Source: Methanoregula formicica SMSP (GTDB taxonomy: Archaea; Halobacteriota; Methanomicrobia; Methanomicrobiales; Methanospirillaceae). From it: a stretch of DNA of 64,000 bases. Positions within the stretch are counted from its first letter, which is position 1. The number at the start of each line of letters is the position of its first letter. Positions 34,237 to 44,442 of the stretch are shown one piece after another. Under the pieces are notes generated by a model that saw only the letters and a program-made list of their open reading frames with translations, searched no databases and was not told where the DNA came from. Position numbers and translations under genes: made by a program. The stretch covers positions 1,798,001 to 1,862,000 of the forward strand of contig NC_019943.1 of the NCBI RefSeq assembly GCF_000327485.1, in the 5' to 3' direction.

Positions 34237-36624
34237 ATGCTTGAATTCTTCTCAAACATGAAAGTCGGGACAAAGATCCTGGTCATCTGCCTGTTCCTTG
34301 CCATCATACCGACGCTGCTCCTCGGTATTGTCGCTTACACGACATCAAGCAGCGTCATCAGCGAACAGACGCAGTCGCTCCTGGAGACACAGGTCCAGGA
34401 CATGAAGGGCTGGACCAACGATGTGTACAAGCTCACGCGCAACAAGGTCAACAGCGATCTGAATGTTGCAAAGCAGAACTTTTACGGGAAAGGCACCCCG
34501 CAGATCATCAACGACCAGATGACTCTTGTCAGCAACGACGGCACGCAATATGTTGTGAATGACAACTTCGAGATCGTTGACAAGGTCCAGTCGATGGTGG
34601 GCGGGGCGGCGACCGTCTTTCAGGTGTATAATAACAGTTATGCAGCGCGTATCTCGACCAACGTGCTGGACTACAATGGCCAGCGTGCCGTTGGCACTCA
34701 CCTGACCGACAATGTCTATGAGGTTGCGGTAGAAAAGGGCGAGACCTACTATGGCAGGAGGGACCTGTTTGGCAAGGACTATGTCACTGCATATGAACCG
34801 ATCAAGGATCCAAATGGAAAGATCATCGGTGTCCTTTTCGTAGGTACCGAAGCCGGTCAGACACTTGATGTGGTCAAGAAGAGTATCCGCGACACGGTTG
34901 TCGGGGAGCACGGGTACATGTACGTGATCGACAGTACCGGAACCGTCCTCGTTCACCCGAATGCCGAAGCCCAGAACTGGGCGGACAGGGCATATGTTCA
35001 GGAGATGTTCGTCAAAAAAGAAGGGGCGATTCCTCACGATGTGGACGGGACGCAGGTCATCGATGCCTACACGTATTACGAACCGCTGGACTGGTATATT
35101 GTCTCCCGTGCAGAACTTGCTGACTTCAGCGGCCCGATCGATACCATCCGGAACACCATCTTCGCCCTGGTCCTCGCATCCATGGGTATTGGCGCGGCTG
35201 TCGCGGTTCTCTTTGGGAAATCCATCTCTGAACCCCTCCAGCAGGTTGTCCTGATGATCCGGGAACTCAGGAACGGCCATCTCTCGGCCCGGCTGAACCT
35301 GAAGCGCAAGGACGAGATCGGCATGATGTCTGCAACCATGGATGAGTTTGCCGATGATCTCCAGACGAACGTTGTCGGGGATATCAAGAAGATCGCAAAC
35401 GGGGAGTACATCGAGCAGTTCTCGGAGCCGGTGGACGACAGGGATGAGATTCGCCCCGCCCTCAGGATGATGGTCGATTCGCTGGACCACCTGCACAAGG
35501 AGACGATCAAGCTGACCGATGCTGCCCGGGCCGGCGACCTCTCTGTCCGCGGTGACGAGAAGGCATTCCGCGGCGGGTACCGGATGATCATTGCCGGTTT
35601 CAACAAGACGCTCGAGACGATCACGGAGCCGGTCAACGAGGCCATGCGCCTTGCGCGCTTCTATGCATCCGGTGATTTCACGGCACGGTTCGATGAGAAG
35701 ATCCCGGTTGCCGGCGAATTCGTCGCGTACCGCGATGCCCTCAACACCATCGGTATCGAGCTGCAGCGGCTCATGAAACTGATCAACGAAGAGCTGTACG
35801 AAGGAATATCGGTTCTCTCCTCGGCTTCGAGCGAACTGCTGACCGTGACGACCCAGCTCTCCTCGACCAGTTCACAGACCGCATCTACGGTGAACGAGAC
35901 CTCAGATACGGTCGAGAGCGTGCGGACCAAGACCGACCTGATGAACCAGAAGACAAAAGAGGTCTCTGAAAAGGCCATGAACGCGCTGAACGTCTCCGGC
36001 GACGGGCAGAAATCGGTCCAGGAGATCCTCGACGGTATGAACCATATCCAGCGCCAGATGGACGTTATCGGCATGAACGTTATCAAGCTCTCCGAGCAGA
36101 GCCAGGCAATCGGCGAGATCATCGCAACCGTCACGGACATCTCGGAGCAGTCCAACCTGCTTGCCGTCAACGCATCGATTGAAGCGGCAAAGGCCGGAGA
36201 ACTCGGGAAAGGCTTTGCCGTGGTCGCCCACGAAATCCATAACCTTGCCGAGCAGTCAAAGCAGGCGACCTCGAATATCCGTACCATCTTAACAGATATC
36301 CAGCGGGGCGTTTCATCGACCGTGATATCGACCGAACGGGGGACGAAGTCCGTAGCCGATGCCGTCCGGCTGACAAGCGATGCCCGTGAAGCAATCGAGG
36401 TCCTCACGCGGTCAACCGCCGAATCGTCACGGCAGGCCATTGATATCGCCTCATCTATCCATGAACAGGCGACCGGCATGGACCAGATATCCCTTGCCAT
36501 GGAGAAGATCCGGGACGCAGCCCAGAAGAACCTCGAGATCACCCGGAAAGCAGAGAAAACGGCAGAAGACCTCCACGAGCTGGGTCTCCGGTTAAAGAAA
36601 CTCACCGTCCAGTACCATGTCTGA
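34237..36624 (+). CDS. Methyl-accepting chemotaxis protein with Cache sensor
   Basis: A 795-residue receptor. Two membrane segments ([20 protein letters not shown] near residues 12-31 and [19 protein letters not shown] near 310-330) flank an extracellular Cache domain with [20 protein letters not shown] and [21 protein letters not shown] follows, then a second HAMP-like repeat (residues 400-530), and a long signalling coiled coil with the hairpin tip [19 protein letters not shown] and [20 protein letters not shown] chose the ATG at 34237, preceded by CCGGAGAC; the TATA-like run at about 34193 would lie inside a longer frame. The tip's HEI in place of DEV and absence of a C-terminal CheR tether are notable. 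Confidence 0.93.
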   Translation: MLEFFSNMKVGTKILVICLFLAIIPTLLLGIVAYTTSSSVISEQTQSLLETQVQDMKGWTNDVYKLTRNKVNSDLNVAKQNFYGKGTPQIINDQMTLVSNDGTQYVVNDNFEIVDKVQSMVGGAATVFQVYNNSYAARISTNVLDYNGQRAVGTHLTDNVYEVAVEKGETYYGRRDLFGKDYVTAYEPIKDPNGKIIGVLFVGTEAGQTLDVVKKSIRDTVVGEHGYMYVIDSTGTVLVHPNAEAQNWADRAYVQEMFVKKEGAIPHDVDGTQVIDAYTYYEPLDWYIVSRAELADFSGPIDTIRNTIFALVLASMGIGAAVAVLFGKSISEPLQQVVLMIRELRNGHLSARLNLKRKDEIGMMSATMDEFADDLQTNVVGDIKKIANGEYIEQFSEPVDDRDEIRPALRMMVDSLDHLHKETIKLTDAARAGDLSVRGDEKAFRGGYRMIIAGFNKTLETITEPVNEAMRLARFYASGDFTARFDEKIPVAGEFVAYRDALNTIGIELQRLMKLINEELYEGISVLSSASSELLTVTTQLSSTSSQTASTVNETSDTVESVRTKTDLMNQKTKEVSEKAMNALNVSGDGQKSVQEILDGMNHIQRQMDVIGMNVIKLSEQSQAIGEIIATVTDISEQSNLLAVNASIEAAKAGELGKGFAVVAHEIHNLAEQSKQATSNIRTILTDIQRGVSSTVISTERGTKSVADAVRLTSDAREAIEVLTRSTAESSRQAIDIASSIHEQATGMDQISLAMEKIRDAAQKNLEITRKAEKTAEDLHELGLRLKKLTVQYHV

Positions 36625-36636
36625 AGTGCACCTTCC

Positions 36637-39009
36637 ATGAAAGGAACGGATGCTGAATTCACGAAAAAACTCCTTGCCACGTTCCGCGAAGAGGCACGGG
36701 AACACCTGGACGTTATCGTCGCAATACTCCTTGAGCTGGAAAAAACGCCACCCGTACCGGAAAGTGCATCGGTCGAACGGATTTACCGGACAACCCACAG
36801 CCTCAAGGGTGCGGCACGGGCGGTGGGGCAGAAGGAGATCGAATCCGTCTGCCAGAATCTGGAGAATATCTTCTCCCGCATGAAAAAAGGGACCTATGTC
36901 CCCGATTCAGATGATTTCGATATCTTCCACCAGGCAGTGAGGGTGATCCAGTGCCTTCTGGATGGAGGCGGGCAGCCCGTTACCCCGGTAACCGATATTG
37001 TCTCGTCGCTCCGGTCTCTTTCCCGGAAAGAATCATCTCCCGGCGATTCCAGGACTCACGGGAAACACGAACAGGAAAAACACCCGGGGGATATACCTGC
37101 GCGATCCACTAAGGGTAAGCCGGGGGTTACATCCCCATTATTGGAAAAGGATCGTGGAGAAACCCGGAAACCTCCTGTGCTTCCCGTAACCGCGGGCAGA
37201 CCAGAAGGGGATGGGGCAACGGTACGGATTGCGGCACATAAGCTTGACCGGCTCATCGCGGGTTCGGACGATCTTCTCACAACCCGCCTTTTCCTGACGC
37301 ACCGCATGCGGGAACTTGAGGAGTGGCTGGCACGGTTCACCATCTGGCGATGGAACCAGGCAGCCATATCCACGGATATCCACCGTATCCGCGAGCGGTC
37401 GTTCGGCTCCGGCAAGGCAGACCTCCCGGCAGATCTCGTCCTGCCGCTCCAGCGGCTGGTGGAATTCCTGGATTATGACCGCGAGTTCGTCACCTACCTC
37501 CAGCATGATCTTGCCGAATTTATTCGCGCAACCGACCGGGACCGGGCTGCGCTCGAAGCCAGCACATCGGAGATCTCCGAACTCATCCATGATGCCGTCC
37601 TCCTGCCGGTTTCAAGCGTTCTTGCACCGTTCCATGGTCTCGTGAGAGAATATTCCCGTACTACCGGAAAGCAGGTTGAGCTGGTGATCGAAGGCGGGGA
37701 GATAGAGGTGGACCGCCGTATCCTTGACAGTCTCAAGGATCCCCTGATGCACCTGATCTACAACAGTATCGATCACGGGATCGAATACCCGGATTTGCGG
37801 GCCCCGCGCAATAAACCTGTACGGGGAACAGTACGTATCCGCGTTGTCCTTGTCTCCGGCGGAAAAGTTGATATCGAGGTATCCGATAACGGGAAAGGTA
37901 TTGATGGCAGCGAGATCAGAAAAGCTGCGGTCAGGATCGGTCTTATCACGGAACAGGAAGAGGCACGGCTTACCGATGCCGAAGCGGTCTGGCTCATCTT
38001 TCGGTCCGGCTTCTCGACCAGCCCCATCATTACGGAGGTCTCCGGAAGGGGACTCGGTCTTGCCATTGTGGAAGATACCATCACCCGCCTCGGAGGTTAC
38101 GTAACCATCGCATCCGAGCACGGGAAGGGAACAACGATCACCCTGCGGGTCCCGGTCCGCCTGGTGACCTTCCGTGGCGTCGTGGTCCGGTCCGGGAGCC
38201 AGGTCTATGTCATCCCCATGCAGCAGGTACGGCAGGTCTTAAGGATAAAGCCCGATACCATCTTCACCCGTAGCAGGCGCCCGTACATCCGGGTAGACGA
38301 TCAGACCATCGGCATCGTAAAACTGTCCGACATCCTGAATGTCCCGACATCCAGCCTGCCACCCGGGAAAGATGCCCCGGTCTCCCTTATCGTTATCGCA
38401 TACGGTGCCGGCCAGGTCGCGTGCCAGGTGGACGAGATCGTGCATGTCCAGGAGATTGTTGTCCGGCCGCTTGGAAGCCAGCTCCGGCGGATACGCCGGA
38501 TTGCCGGAGCGGCGATCCTTGGCGACGGGACGCTTGCGCTTGTGCTCGATCCTCCCGAACTGATCCAGGAATCGCTCAGGATCAGCACCCGCGGGGCAGC
38601 CCCGGTGCAAAAAGGCGCTCCCGCACCGGTTGTCCTTGTTGTCGAAGACTCCGTGACCTCGCGGGCGTTCCTCCAGATGCTCCTGGAGCGCGAGGGGTAC
38701 CGGGTGATGACAGCCACTGACGGAATGGTGGCTTTCGCAATTCTTAAAGAGCATCAGGTCGATATTGTCGTATCGGATGTTGACATGCCCCGCATGAACG
38801 GGTTTGTGCTGACCGAGAAGATACGGAGCGATCCAAAACTCCAGTCCCTTCCGGTTGTCCTGGTGACCTCGCTGGATTCAGCTGAGGACCAGAACCACGG
38901 GGTTGCCGTCGGTGCAGATGCGTATATCGTCAAAAGCAGTTTTGAGAGAAGTGCCCTGCTTGCCGTTGTCAGGAACCTGATCAGGACAAAAAGGCCGCAG
39001 GGTCGTTGA
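36637..39009 (+). CDS. CheA-like hybrid kinase with Hpt, ATPase, CheW and receiver domains
   Basis: A 790-residue hybrid. Domains in order: Hpt (residues 1-110, phosphorylatable histidine in TTHSLKGAARAVG), a linker, a dimerisation/linker region (205-360), an HATPase domain (IYNSIDHGIEYPDLRAP as N box, VSDNGKGIDG as G1, VSGRGLGLAIVED as G2), a CheW-like domain (520-650, VIPMQQVRQVLRI), and a C-terminal receiver (665-785) with VVEDSVTSR, the aspartate in IVVSDVDMPRMNG and the lysine in AYIVKSSFE. CheA-receiver fusions are typical of FrzE-like or alternative-function chemosensory systems. It lies 12 bases after the MCP gene. Confidence 0.93.
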   Translation: MKGTDAEFTKKLLATFREEAREHLDVIVAILLELEKTPPVPESASVERIYRTTHSLKGAARAVGQKEIESVCQNLENIFSRMKKGTYVPDSDDFDIFHQAVRVIQCLLDGGGQPVTPVTDIVSSLRSLSRKESSPGDSRTHGKHEQEKHPGDIPARSTKGKPGVTSPLLEKDRGETRKPPVLPVTAGRPEGDGATVRIAAHKLDRLIAGSDDLLTTRLFLTHRMRELEEWLARFTIWRWNQAAISTDIHRIRERSFGSGKADLPADLVLPLQRLVEFLDYDREFVTYLQHDLAEFIRATDRDRAALEASTSEISELIHDAVLLPVSSVLAPFHGLVREYSRTTGKQVELVIEGGEIEVDRRILDSLKDPLMHLIYNSIDHGIEYPDLRAPRNKPVRGTVRIRVVLVSGGKVDIEVSDNGKGIDGSEIRKAAVRIGLITEQEEARLTDAEAVWLIFRSGFSTSPIITEVSGRGLGLAIVEDTITRLGGYVTIASEHGKGTTITLRVPVRLVTFRGVVVRSGSQVYVIPMQQVRQVLRIKPDTIFTRSRRPYIRVDDQTIGIVKLSDILNVPTSSLPPGKDAPVSLIVIAYGAGQVACQVDEIVHVQEIVVRPLGSQLRRIRRIAGAAILGDGTLALVLDPPELIQESLRISTRGAAPVQKGAPAPVVLVVEDSVTSRAFLQMLLEREGYRVMTATDGMVAFAILKEHQVDIVVSDVDMPRMNGFVLTEKIRSDPKLQSLPVVLVTSLDSAEDQNHGVAVGADAYIVKSSFERSALLAVVRNLIRTKRPQGR

Positions 39010-39027
39010 GGAGCAGGACGCTGAATC

Positions 39028-40350
39028 ATGGAACAGATTGCCAAAAAAATCGTAAAGATCCTGATCGTGGAAGACAGCCGCACCCAGGCAGAATACCTCC
39101 GCCACATCCTTGAAACTGAGGGCTACCGCGTCCTGCTGGCCGAGAATGGCAGGGACGCACTTGAGAGTGTCACAAGCTTCCTTCCCACCATGATCCTCTC
39201 GGATATCGTTATGCCCGAGATGGACGGGTATGAACTCTGCACAAGAATCAGGCAGGATGACAAGACCCGCGGGATCCCGGTCATCCTCGTCTCCCAGCTC
39301 TTCGATCCTGCTGACGTGATCCGCGGCCTCGAATGTGGGGCTGATGATTTCATTGTCAAACCCTATGACCCGGACTATATCCGGGCCCGGATTACCGGCA
39401 TCCTTGAAGCGATCGACCAGCCGGATCCGGAAGGAGTCCCGTCCCCCCTCGACATCTCCCTTGCAGGAAAGACCCACAGGATCACGGCGAGCAGGCTCCG
39501 GATCATCCGGATCCTGCTCTCCACCTATGAAGTCGCGGTCCATCGAAACACTGAACTTGAAGAGGCACGCGAGCAGCTCAATGCCATGAACGAACAACTC
39601 CATGGTGCTATCGATGACCTGAGGCAGTCAAATGGCCGGCTTGAGTCAGAGAACAGCGAGCGGAGGAGGGTTGAAAAAGCACTCGATGAGGCCAACAAGA
39701 AGCTGAACCTGATGGCAAGTATCACCCGGCATGACGTGGTAAACCAGCTCACAACCCAGAACGAATCCCTCGAATATGCACTCAGGCTGAAAGATACCGA
39801 CGCATCAAAGGCATGGGAATATGTCTCCGCCGCAGCCCAGATCGGAACCCGTACCCTCAACTCCATAAAATTCACCGGGGACTACCAGAAAGTCGGGGTC
39901 AAGTCACCCCAGTGGCAGGATGTCCGTTCCCTTGTCGATGCCGCAGCCGAAGAGAAAGTCCCCGGTAACCTGAAGGTCAGAAACGAAATTCCCGCCGGAA
40001 CCGAGATTTATGCCGATCCACTCATCGGCAAGGTATTCTCCAACCTGATGGAGAATTCGGTGAAATATGGTGAGAAGGTGACGATGCTCCGTGTCAGCCT
40101 GGAAAAGACGGCTGCCGGATCAACAATCGTCTGCGAAGACGATGGCATCGGGATCCCCGATGGGCGAAAGGAGTCGATATTCACCTACGAACACGGTATG
40201 ACCATGGGTCTTGGTCTCTTTCTGGCCCGGGAGATCCTGGCCATCACCGGGATCACCCTGCACGAGACCGGGACCAGCGGCTCCGGGGCCCGCTTCGAGA
40301 TCCGCTGCCCGGAACAAACCATCCGCAACCATGATCCCGCATCCGCATAA
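39028..40350 (+). CDS. Receiver-histidine kinase hybrid
   Basis: A 440-residue protein. An N-terminal receiver (residues 8-125, VEDSRTQAEYL, aspartate in ILSDIVMPEMDGYEL, lysine in FIVKPYDPD) is joined by a coiled coil (about 170-225, EEAREQLNAMNEQLHGAIDD) to a kinase: phospho-histidine in ITRHDVVNQLTTQ (about 233-245), HATPase N box FSNLMENSVKYGE, G1 CEDDGIGIPDG and G2 MGLGLFLAREI. This reads as the downstream relay of the CheA-receiver hybrid, 18 bases upstream. No output domain is present. Confidence 0.92.
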   Translation: MEQIAKKIVKILIVEDSRTQAEYLRHILETEGYRVLLAENGRDALESVTSFLPTMILSDIVMPEMDGYELCTRIRQDDKTRGIPVILVSQLFDPADVIRGLECGADDFIVKPYDPDYIRARITGILEAIDQPDPEGVPSPLDISLAGKTHRITASRLRIIRILLSTYEVAVHRNTELEEAREQLNAMNEQLHGAIDDLRQSNGRLESENSERRRVEKALDEANKKLNLMASITRHDVVNQLTTQNESLEYALRLKDTDASKAWEYVSAAAQIGTRTLNSIKFTGDYQKVGVKSPQWQDVRSLVDAAAEEKVPGNLKVRNEIPAGTEIYADPLIGKVFSNLMENSVKYGEKVTMLRVSLEKTAAGSTIVCEDDGIGIPDGRKESIFTYEHGMTMGLGLFLAREILAITGITLHETGTSGSGARFEIRCPEQTIRNHDPASA

Positions 40351-40445
40351 TCCCTCCCACGGGGGCTGCATCCGCAAGAAAAAAAAACTGTCTGCCCGTT
40401 TGCATCTGAACCAGCATCTGAGTTGAGTATCAAGGACGCCCTGCC

Positions 40446-42341
40446 ATGAACATCCCCTACCTGTCCGTTATCTCCCATCCCACCCAGAAAAACCGTATCC
40501 TCCTGCTCTCGACAGTCACTGCATGCACCCTTGCCGTAAACCTCTTTGGTATCCTTGCCGGACTCACGGCAGTCCTCTCCCACCTGCTCTACTTCCCCAT
40601 CATCCTTGCCTCCTACTGGTATCCCCGTCGGGGCCTTTCTTTCTCCCTCCTGGTCGCAGCTCTCTTTGCCCTGCAGGTAATTCTCTTTGCCCCGCTCGAT
40701 CTCGTGCTCGGCCTCGCCACCATCACGCGATGCGCGATCCTCGTGCTTGTCGGGTGTGTTGTCTCGCTCCTGTCGTGGAACCTGGCACAGTCTGAAAAGC
40801 AGCTCCAGGACATCATCGAGTTTTTGCCCGATGCTACCTTTGCCATCGACAAGGAGGGGAAGATCATTGCCTGGAACCGTGCACTGGAGCTTATGACGGG
40901 ACAGCCGAAAGCCTCGATGCTCAACCGCGGCAATCACGAGTACGCGCTTGCGTTTTATGGCGATCGCCGTCCGATGCTCGCCGGGCTGATCATCGGTGAC
41001 GGAAGCGACATCCCGAAAAAATATCCCCAGGTAAGAAACGAATCCGGGACACTGGTCTCAGAGATATTTCTCCCGCACATGCAGGGCGACCGGGGCATGC
41101 ACCTCCGTTTCTCCGCCTCGCCGCTCCTGGATGCAAACGGAAACGTTGCCGGGGCCATTGAGTCTATCAGGGACATCACCGACCGGGTCATGACTGCATC
41201 CGCGCTGGAGAAAACCAGCCACCGTCTCAATACGCTTGCCGGCATCCTGCGGCACGATATTTCCCGGAAGCTTGCTGTCCTCTACGGCCAGCTCCGGTTT
41301 GGCGTTATGAAGTTTTCAAACCCCGAGGTCATCGCGTACATTGGTGAACTCAAGGTAGCTGCTGACGGGATAACACGGCAGATCGACATCTCCCGCGAGT
41401 TCCGCGACATCGGCGGTACTCCCCCGTCATGGATCGCCGTGCAGAATGCGATTGCCGCGGCTGAAGACCGCCTTGAGTTCAGGAACGTGACATTCCATGC
41501 ATGGACCGACCGGCTCTGTGTCTTCTCGGACCCGCACCTGCCCACGGTCTTCTACCACATCCTCCATAACTCGCTCCAGGAGTCCACGCGTGCAACAAAG
41601 ATCGTCATCACGTACCAGCTCCGGTCAGACGGCTGCGCCATCATCATCGAGGACAACGGGACGGGCATTCCGGAGCATGAGAAAGACGCCCTGTTCGTGC
41701 AGCGGGAGGACAGTTACGGCAGGGGGCTTTTCCTTGCCGCGGAGATCGTCTCCCTGACCGGCATGACCCTTCGCGAGACGGGCGAATATCGCAAAGGTGC
41801 GCGATTTGAGATCCTGGTCCCCTCCGAAGGGTACCGGATAGAGAACTCTGCCACCAGGATCGCGGTCCCCCACCAGCGGCACACCTCTCCCATTATGGAG
41901 GAGAAGGGGGGCCCGGTGGGACGGGAATTACACGCAGATGAATTCCCTCTCGCGGATGAGGTCTGGAAGGAGTACCATGATACCAGCGGCGATCCCGCGG
42001 TGGACCGTATTTTCGGCGTATACCAGTCCGGTGAACTGGTCTCCGTTGCCCGCTGCCGGCGGCACCCGGACGGGCTTGAGGTGGACGGTGTCTTTACCCC
42101 GGCAAAATTCCGGAAGAACGGATACTCCCGCATTGCCGTTGGCTCACTGGTGGAGGCCTGCCATAATGACGACCTCTTCATGTACGCGGTCCGCCATCTT
42201 GAGGGATTCTACCACCAGTACGGCTTTGAGCCCATATCCGAAATCCTGCTCCCCCAAAAAATCCGCGAACGATACACGTGGGCTGCCGGCAATCTCGAGG
42301 GGGCCGAGGTGCTCCCCATGCGGAGGAAAGCCGGGCTCTGA
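40446..42341 (+). CDS. Membrane PAS histidine kinase fused to a GNAT acetyltransferase
   Basis: A 631-residue fusion. Residues about 18-115 contain four hydrophobic segments (LLLSTVTACTLAVNLFGILAG, LSHLLYFPIILASYW, FSLLVAALFALQVILFAPL, CAILVLVGCVVSLLSW). A PAS domain follows (LPDATFAIDKEGKIIAWNRA, 125-255). The kinase core has phospho-histidine in LAGILRHDISRKLAVL and HATPase boxes YHILHNSLQEST, IEDNGTGIPEHE and YGRGLFLAAEI. From about residue 485 a GNAT fold begins: VYQSGELVSVARCRRHPDG, LEVDGVFTPAKFRKNGYSR (CoA pyrophosphate loop region) and EGFYHQYGFEPISE. The gene is last in the chemosensory cluster, 95 bases after the receiver kinase. Confidence 0.88.
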   Translation: MNIPYLSVISHPTQKNRILLLSTVTACTLAVNLFGILAGLTAVLSHLLYFPIILASYWYPRRGLSFSLLVAALFALQVILFAPLDLVLGLATITRCAILVLVGCVVSLLSWNLAQSEKQLQDIIEFLPDATFAIDKEGKIIAWNRALELMTGQPKASMLNRGNHEYALAFYGDRRPMLAGLIIGDGSDIPKKYPQVRNESGTLVSEIFLPHMQGDRGMHLRFSASPLLDANGNVAGAIESIRDITDRVMTASALEKTSHRLNTLAGILRHDISRKLAVLYGQLRFGVMKFSNPEVIAYIGELKVAADGITRQIDISREFRDIGGTPPSWIAVQNAIAAAEDRLEFRNVTFHAWTDRLCVFSDPHLPTVFYHILHNSLQESTRATKIVITYQLRSDGCAIIIEDNGTGIPEHEKDALFVQREDSYGRGLFLAAEIVSLTGMTLRETGEYRKGARFEILVPSEGYRIENSATRIAVPHQRHTSPIMEEKGGPVGRELHADEFPLADEVWKEYHDTSGDPAVDRIFGVYQSGELVSVARCRRHPDGLEVDGVFTPAKFRKNGYSRIAVGSLVEACHNDDLFMYAVRHLEGFYHQYGFEPISEILLPQKIRERYTWAAGNLEGAEVLPMRRKAGL

Positions 42342-42380
42342 CCGGAGGGATATTCAAAAAAGTGTCGCGGATCGTCCCGG

Positions 42381-42839
42381 CTACTTGTGACGGAAGAGCG
42401 GGATCACTGGTTTGAGGGGATCGTACGAACCCCGTGCCGAGAGGTCATAGGTCCGTGAGAAGGTGCTCCCCATCACGTTCTCGAATGTTGCAACAGCCTT
42501 TGCCTCCGAAAGCATCGTCTCCAGCGGGTACTCGTTGACCTGATCGGCGGCAAGCGCCTGGATGCTATACTCAATATTGACCGGGACAAGAGAAACGTGG
42601 ACGTTCACAGCATCGGCATTGCCGGAATTCCGGATAATGATCCCTTTTGCATTTTCCTTCAGCTCAACGACAACATCGGGCAGGTTCTTTGTATCCTGCA
42701 TGATGAAGAGCGACATGGCAATGACTGCAACAAGGACAAGGACAACACCGCCAGCATAGATACTGATGAGGGATGCGACTATCGTAAGGATGATCCCGGC
42801 ACCGGCCAGGAACAGGAATTTCCGGTCCATAGTCTTCAT
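42381..42839 (-). CDS. Small membrane protein, function unknown
   Basis: A 152-residue protein with two adjacent hydrophobic segments (FLFLAGAGIILTIVASLIS and GGVVLVLVAVIAMSLFIMQ) and a C-terminal domain of about 100 residues with beta-rich character (VVVELKENAKGIIIRNSGNADAV is its start). No family recognised. It is convergent with the kinase-GNAT gene, 39 bases away, and read in the same direction as the HDAC-family gene upstream. Confidence 0.65.
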   Translation of the reverse strand: MKTMDRKFLFLAGAGIILTIVASLISIYAGGVVLVLVAVIAMSLFIMQDTKNLPDVVVELKENAKGIIIRNSGNADAVNVHVSLVPVNIEYSIQALAADQVNEYPLETMLSEAKAVATFENVMGSTFSRTYDLSARGSYDPLKPVIPLFRHK

Positions 42840-42938
42840 TGTCCCGTTCCCTTCATCTGTTTAACGGTTTTTTGCCGGGATGCGCGTTTCCTGTTCTCAT
42901 GTAACCGTGGCATTCACGGTCTGCCCGCCCCGACGGGT

Positions 42939-43982
42939 TCACGGGAGGTTGTGGAGCTTTTTTAAGAGATCAATAGTCTTCCGGTTGGCCTTTTTGACCG
43001 GCTCCTCCGGGACCCGGGCCGGATTTGTCGATCCCAGTGTGTCGAATACCGAGCGGATCGCCTCGGGCTGGGACGGGCCGTAGCCCCCTTCGAGCACGAA
43101 CGCCAGGGGACAATCCCTCCCGTCGCGGACCAGTGCTGCGAGCGTCCCGATATCTGCAGGCTTAAGGAGCATGCTCTCCTGCGGGTCATCGGACAGGGTG
43201 TCCTGTCCCGCGGACACGATGACAAGGTCGGGGCGGAAACGCTCCACAGCCGGGAGGATCACTTCCATGAAGACCGCGTAATAATCGGCGATACCGGACT
43301 TGTGGACAAGAGGGGCATTGACATTGAAGCCCAGGCCCTCGTTACTGCCAATCTCCTGCAAGGTCCCGGTATGAGGAAAATTGTCCATCTCGTGTGTTGA
43401 ACAGTAGAGCACCCTGTTGCTGGAGTAAAAAATACTCTGCGTTCCGTTGCCGTGGTGGGCATCCCAGTCGATGATCGCAACGCGGTCGACCTGCTGCAGC
43501 GCATGGGCGGCAGCCACCGCGGCGTTATTCAGGAGGCAGAACCCCATTGCCCGGTCCGCCTCTGCGTGATGGCCCGGGGGGCGCACGAGAGCAAAACAGC
43601 ACTCCCCGTCAAACGACCGGTCCACAGCAGCAATGGCGGACCCGACCGCGTAGGTGGCCACTTCATAGGAACAGGGATTGATGTACGTGTTCTGGTCAAG
43701 GTATCCCTGCTTGATCTGGTTGTTCTCGAAATACCCGCCGGTGTAGATGTACTCGTCGAGCGTACAGAAGTCAACGTGTTTCACGCACTGCCGCTCAAGC
43801 CAGGTGAGGTACCCGGGAACATGCACCCGCTGAAGTTCCTCAAAGGTAGCGGGAACCGGGGGGTAGATGGAGAGACCTTTTGGCAGGCGTTCAAGGATAC
43901 TGACCAGCCGGTCATGGCATTCCTTGTGCCCTTTGCAGTCATGGTTGGCAAAGATATCCCCGGTTATCGCTGAGCACTTCAT
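42939..43982 (-). CDS. HDAC-family (AcuC/acetylpolyamine-type) deacetylase
   Basis: A 347-residue zinc-dependent deacetylase of the histone deacetylase superfamily. The active-site features are visible: RPPGHHAEADRAMGFCL (paired histidines), IDWDAHHGNGTQSIFY (zinc aspartate and histidine), the second zinc aspartate in IVSAGQDTLSDDP and the glycine-rich LEGGYGPSQPEAI. Archaeal members may act on acetyl-lysine, including Acs-like targets, or on acetylpolyamines. It is divergent from the fdhC region. Homology is firm, the substrate is not. Confidence 0.92.
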   Translation of the reverse strand: MKCSAITGDIFANHDCKGHKECHDRLVSILERLPKGLSIYPPVPATFEELQRVHVPGYLTWLERQCVKHVDFCTLDEYIYTGGYFENNQIKQGYLDQNTYINPCSYEVATYAVGSAIAAVDRSFDGECCFALVRPPGHHAEADRAMGFCLLNNAAVAAAHALQQVDRVAIIDWDAHHGNGTQSIFYSSNRVLYCSTHEMDNFPHTGTLQEIGSNEGLGFNVNAPLVHKSGIADYYAVFMEVILPAVERFRPDLVIVSAGQDTLSDDPQESMLLKPADIGTLAALVRDGRDCPLAFVLEGGYGPSQPEAIRSVFDTLGSTNPARVPEEPVKKANRKTIDLLKKLHNLP

Positions 43983-44343
43983 GGTAAGGTTCCCGTGACC
44001 GGATGAGTGATACTATCTTCTCCCTGTTCTGGTTTGAATTTTATTGCTGTGACAGCGCCGCTCCTCACAGCGCTGTGCAAACAACCCGTGAAAAGCAGCA
44101 ATGCTTGGCGTTACCGGCAATTGTTGACACCTTTATTCCCTATTCACGATTTAAAGCGCGCGGAATGCGCGAAATGGGAATTTTTCCTCTGAAGGTCACA
44201 AAAAAACACACGCCAATTCCGGAACATGATTAATCAAAGATGGTTACTTTTTCCCACGAGTAATGTGCGGTTGTTATTCCTTGCAGACATGAATTCCCTG
44301 AGCTGCGCCGGAAATGCTGTCGGATTCCGGCGAACAATTCGAA

Positions 44344-44417
44344 AATTATTAATAACAACATACCCGAGATTCTGTTTAACCTATACGAGACCCGTAATGT
44401 CAGTTGCTGGTATAGGT
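44344..44417 (+). promoter_or_regulatory. fdhC promoter and leader inverted repeat
   Basis: AATTATTAATA (about 44344-44354) is the TATA candidate, putting the start near 44377. The leader then begins with a perfect inverted repeat, ACCTATAC (44379-44386) and GTATAGGT (44410-44417), which would fold into a stem with a 23-base loop or bind a dimeric regulator, and ends with the ribosome binding site CAGAGGTGTGT (44426-44436). The rest of the 460-base gap 43983-44442 shows nothing recognisable. Confidence 0.55.
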
Positions 44418-44442
44418 GATTGATTCAGAGGTGTGTAAAAAA

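Noticed and set aside
34345-36680. Minus-strand frames of 383 and 339 codons opposite the chemoreceptor gene
   Set aside because: Antisense to a well-defined receptor; no domains.
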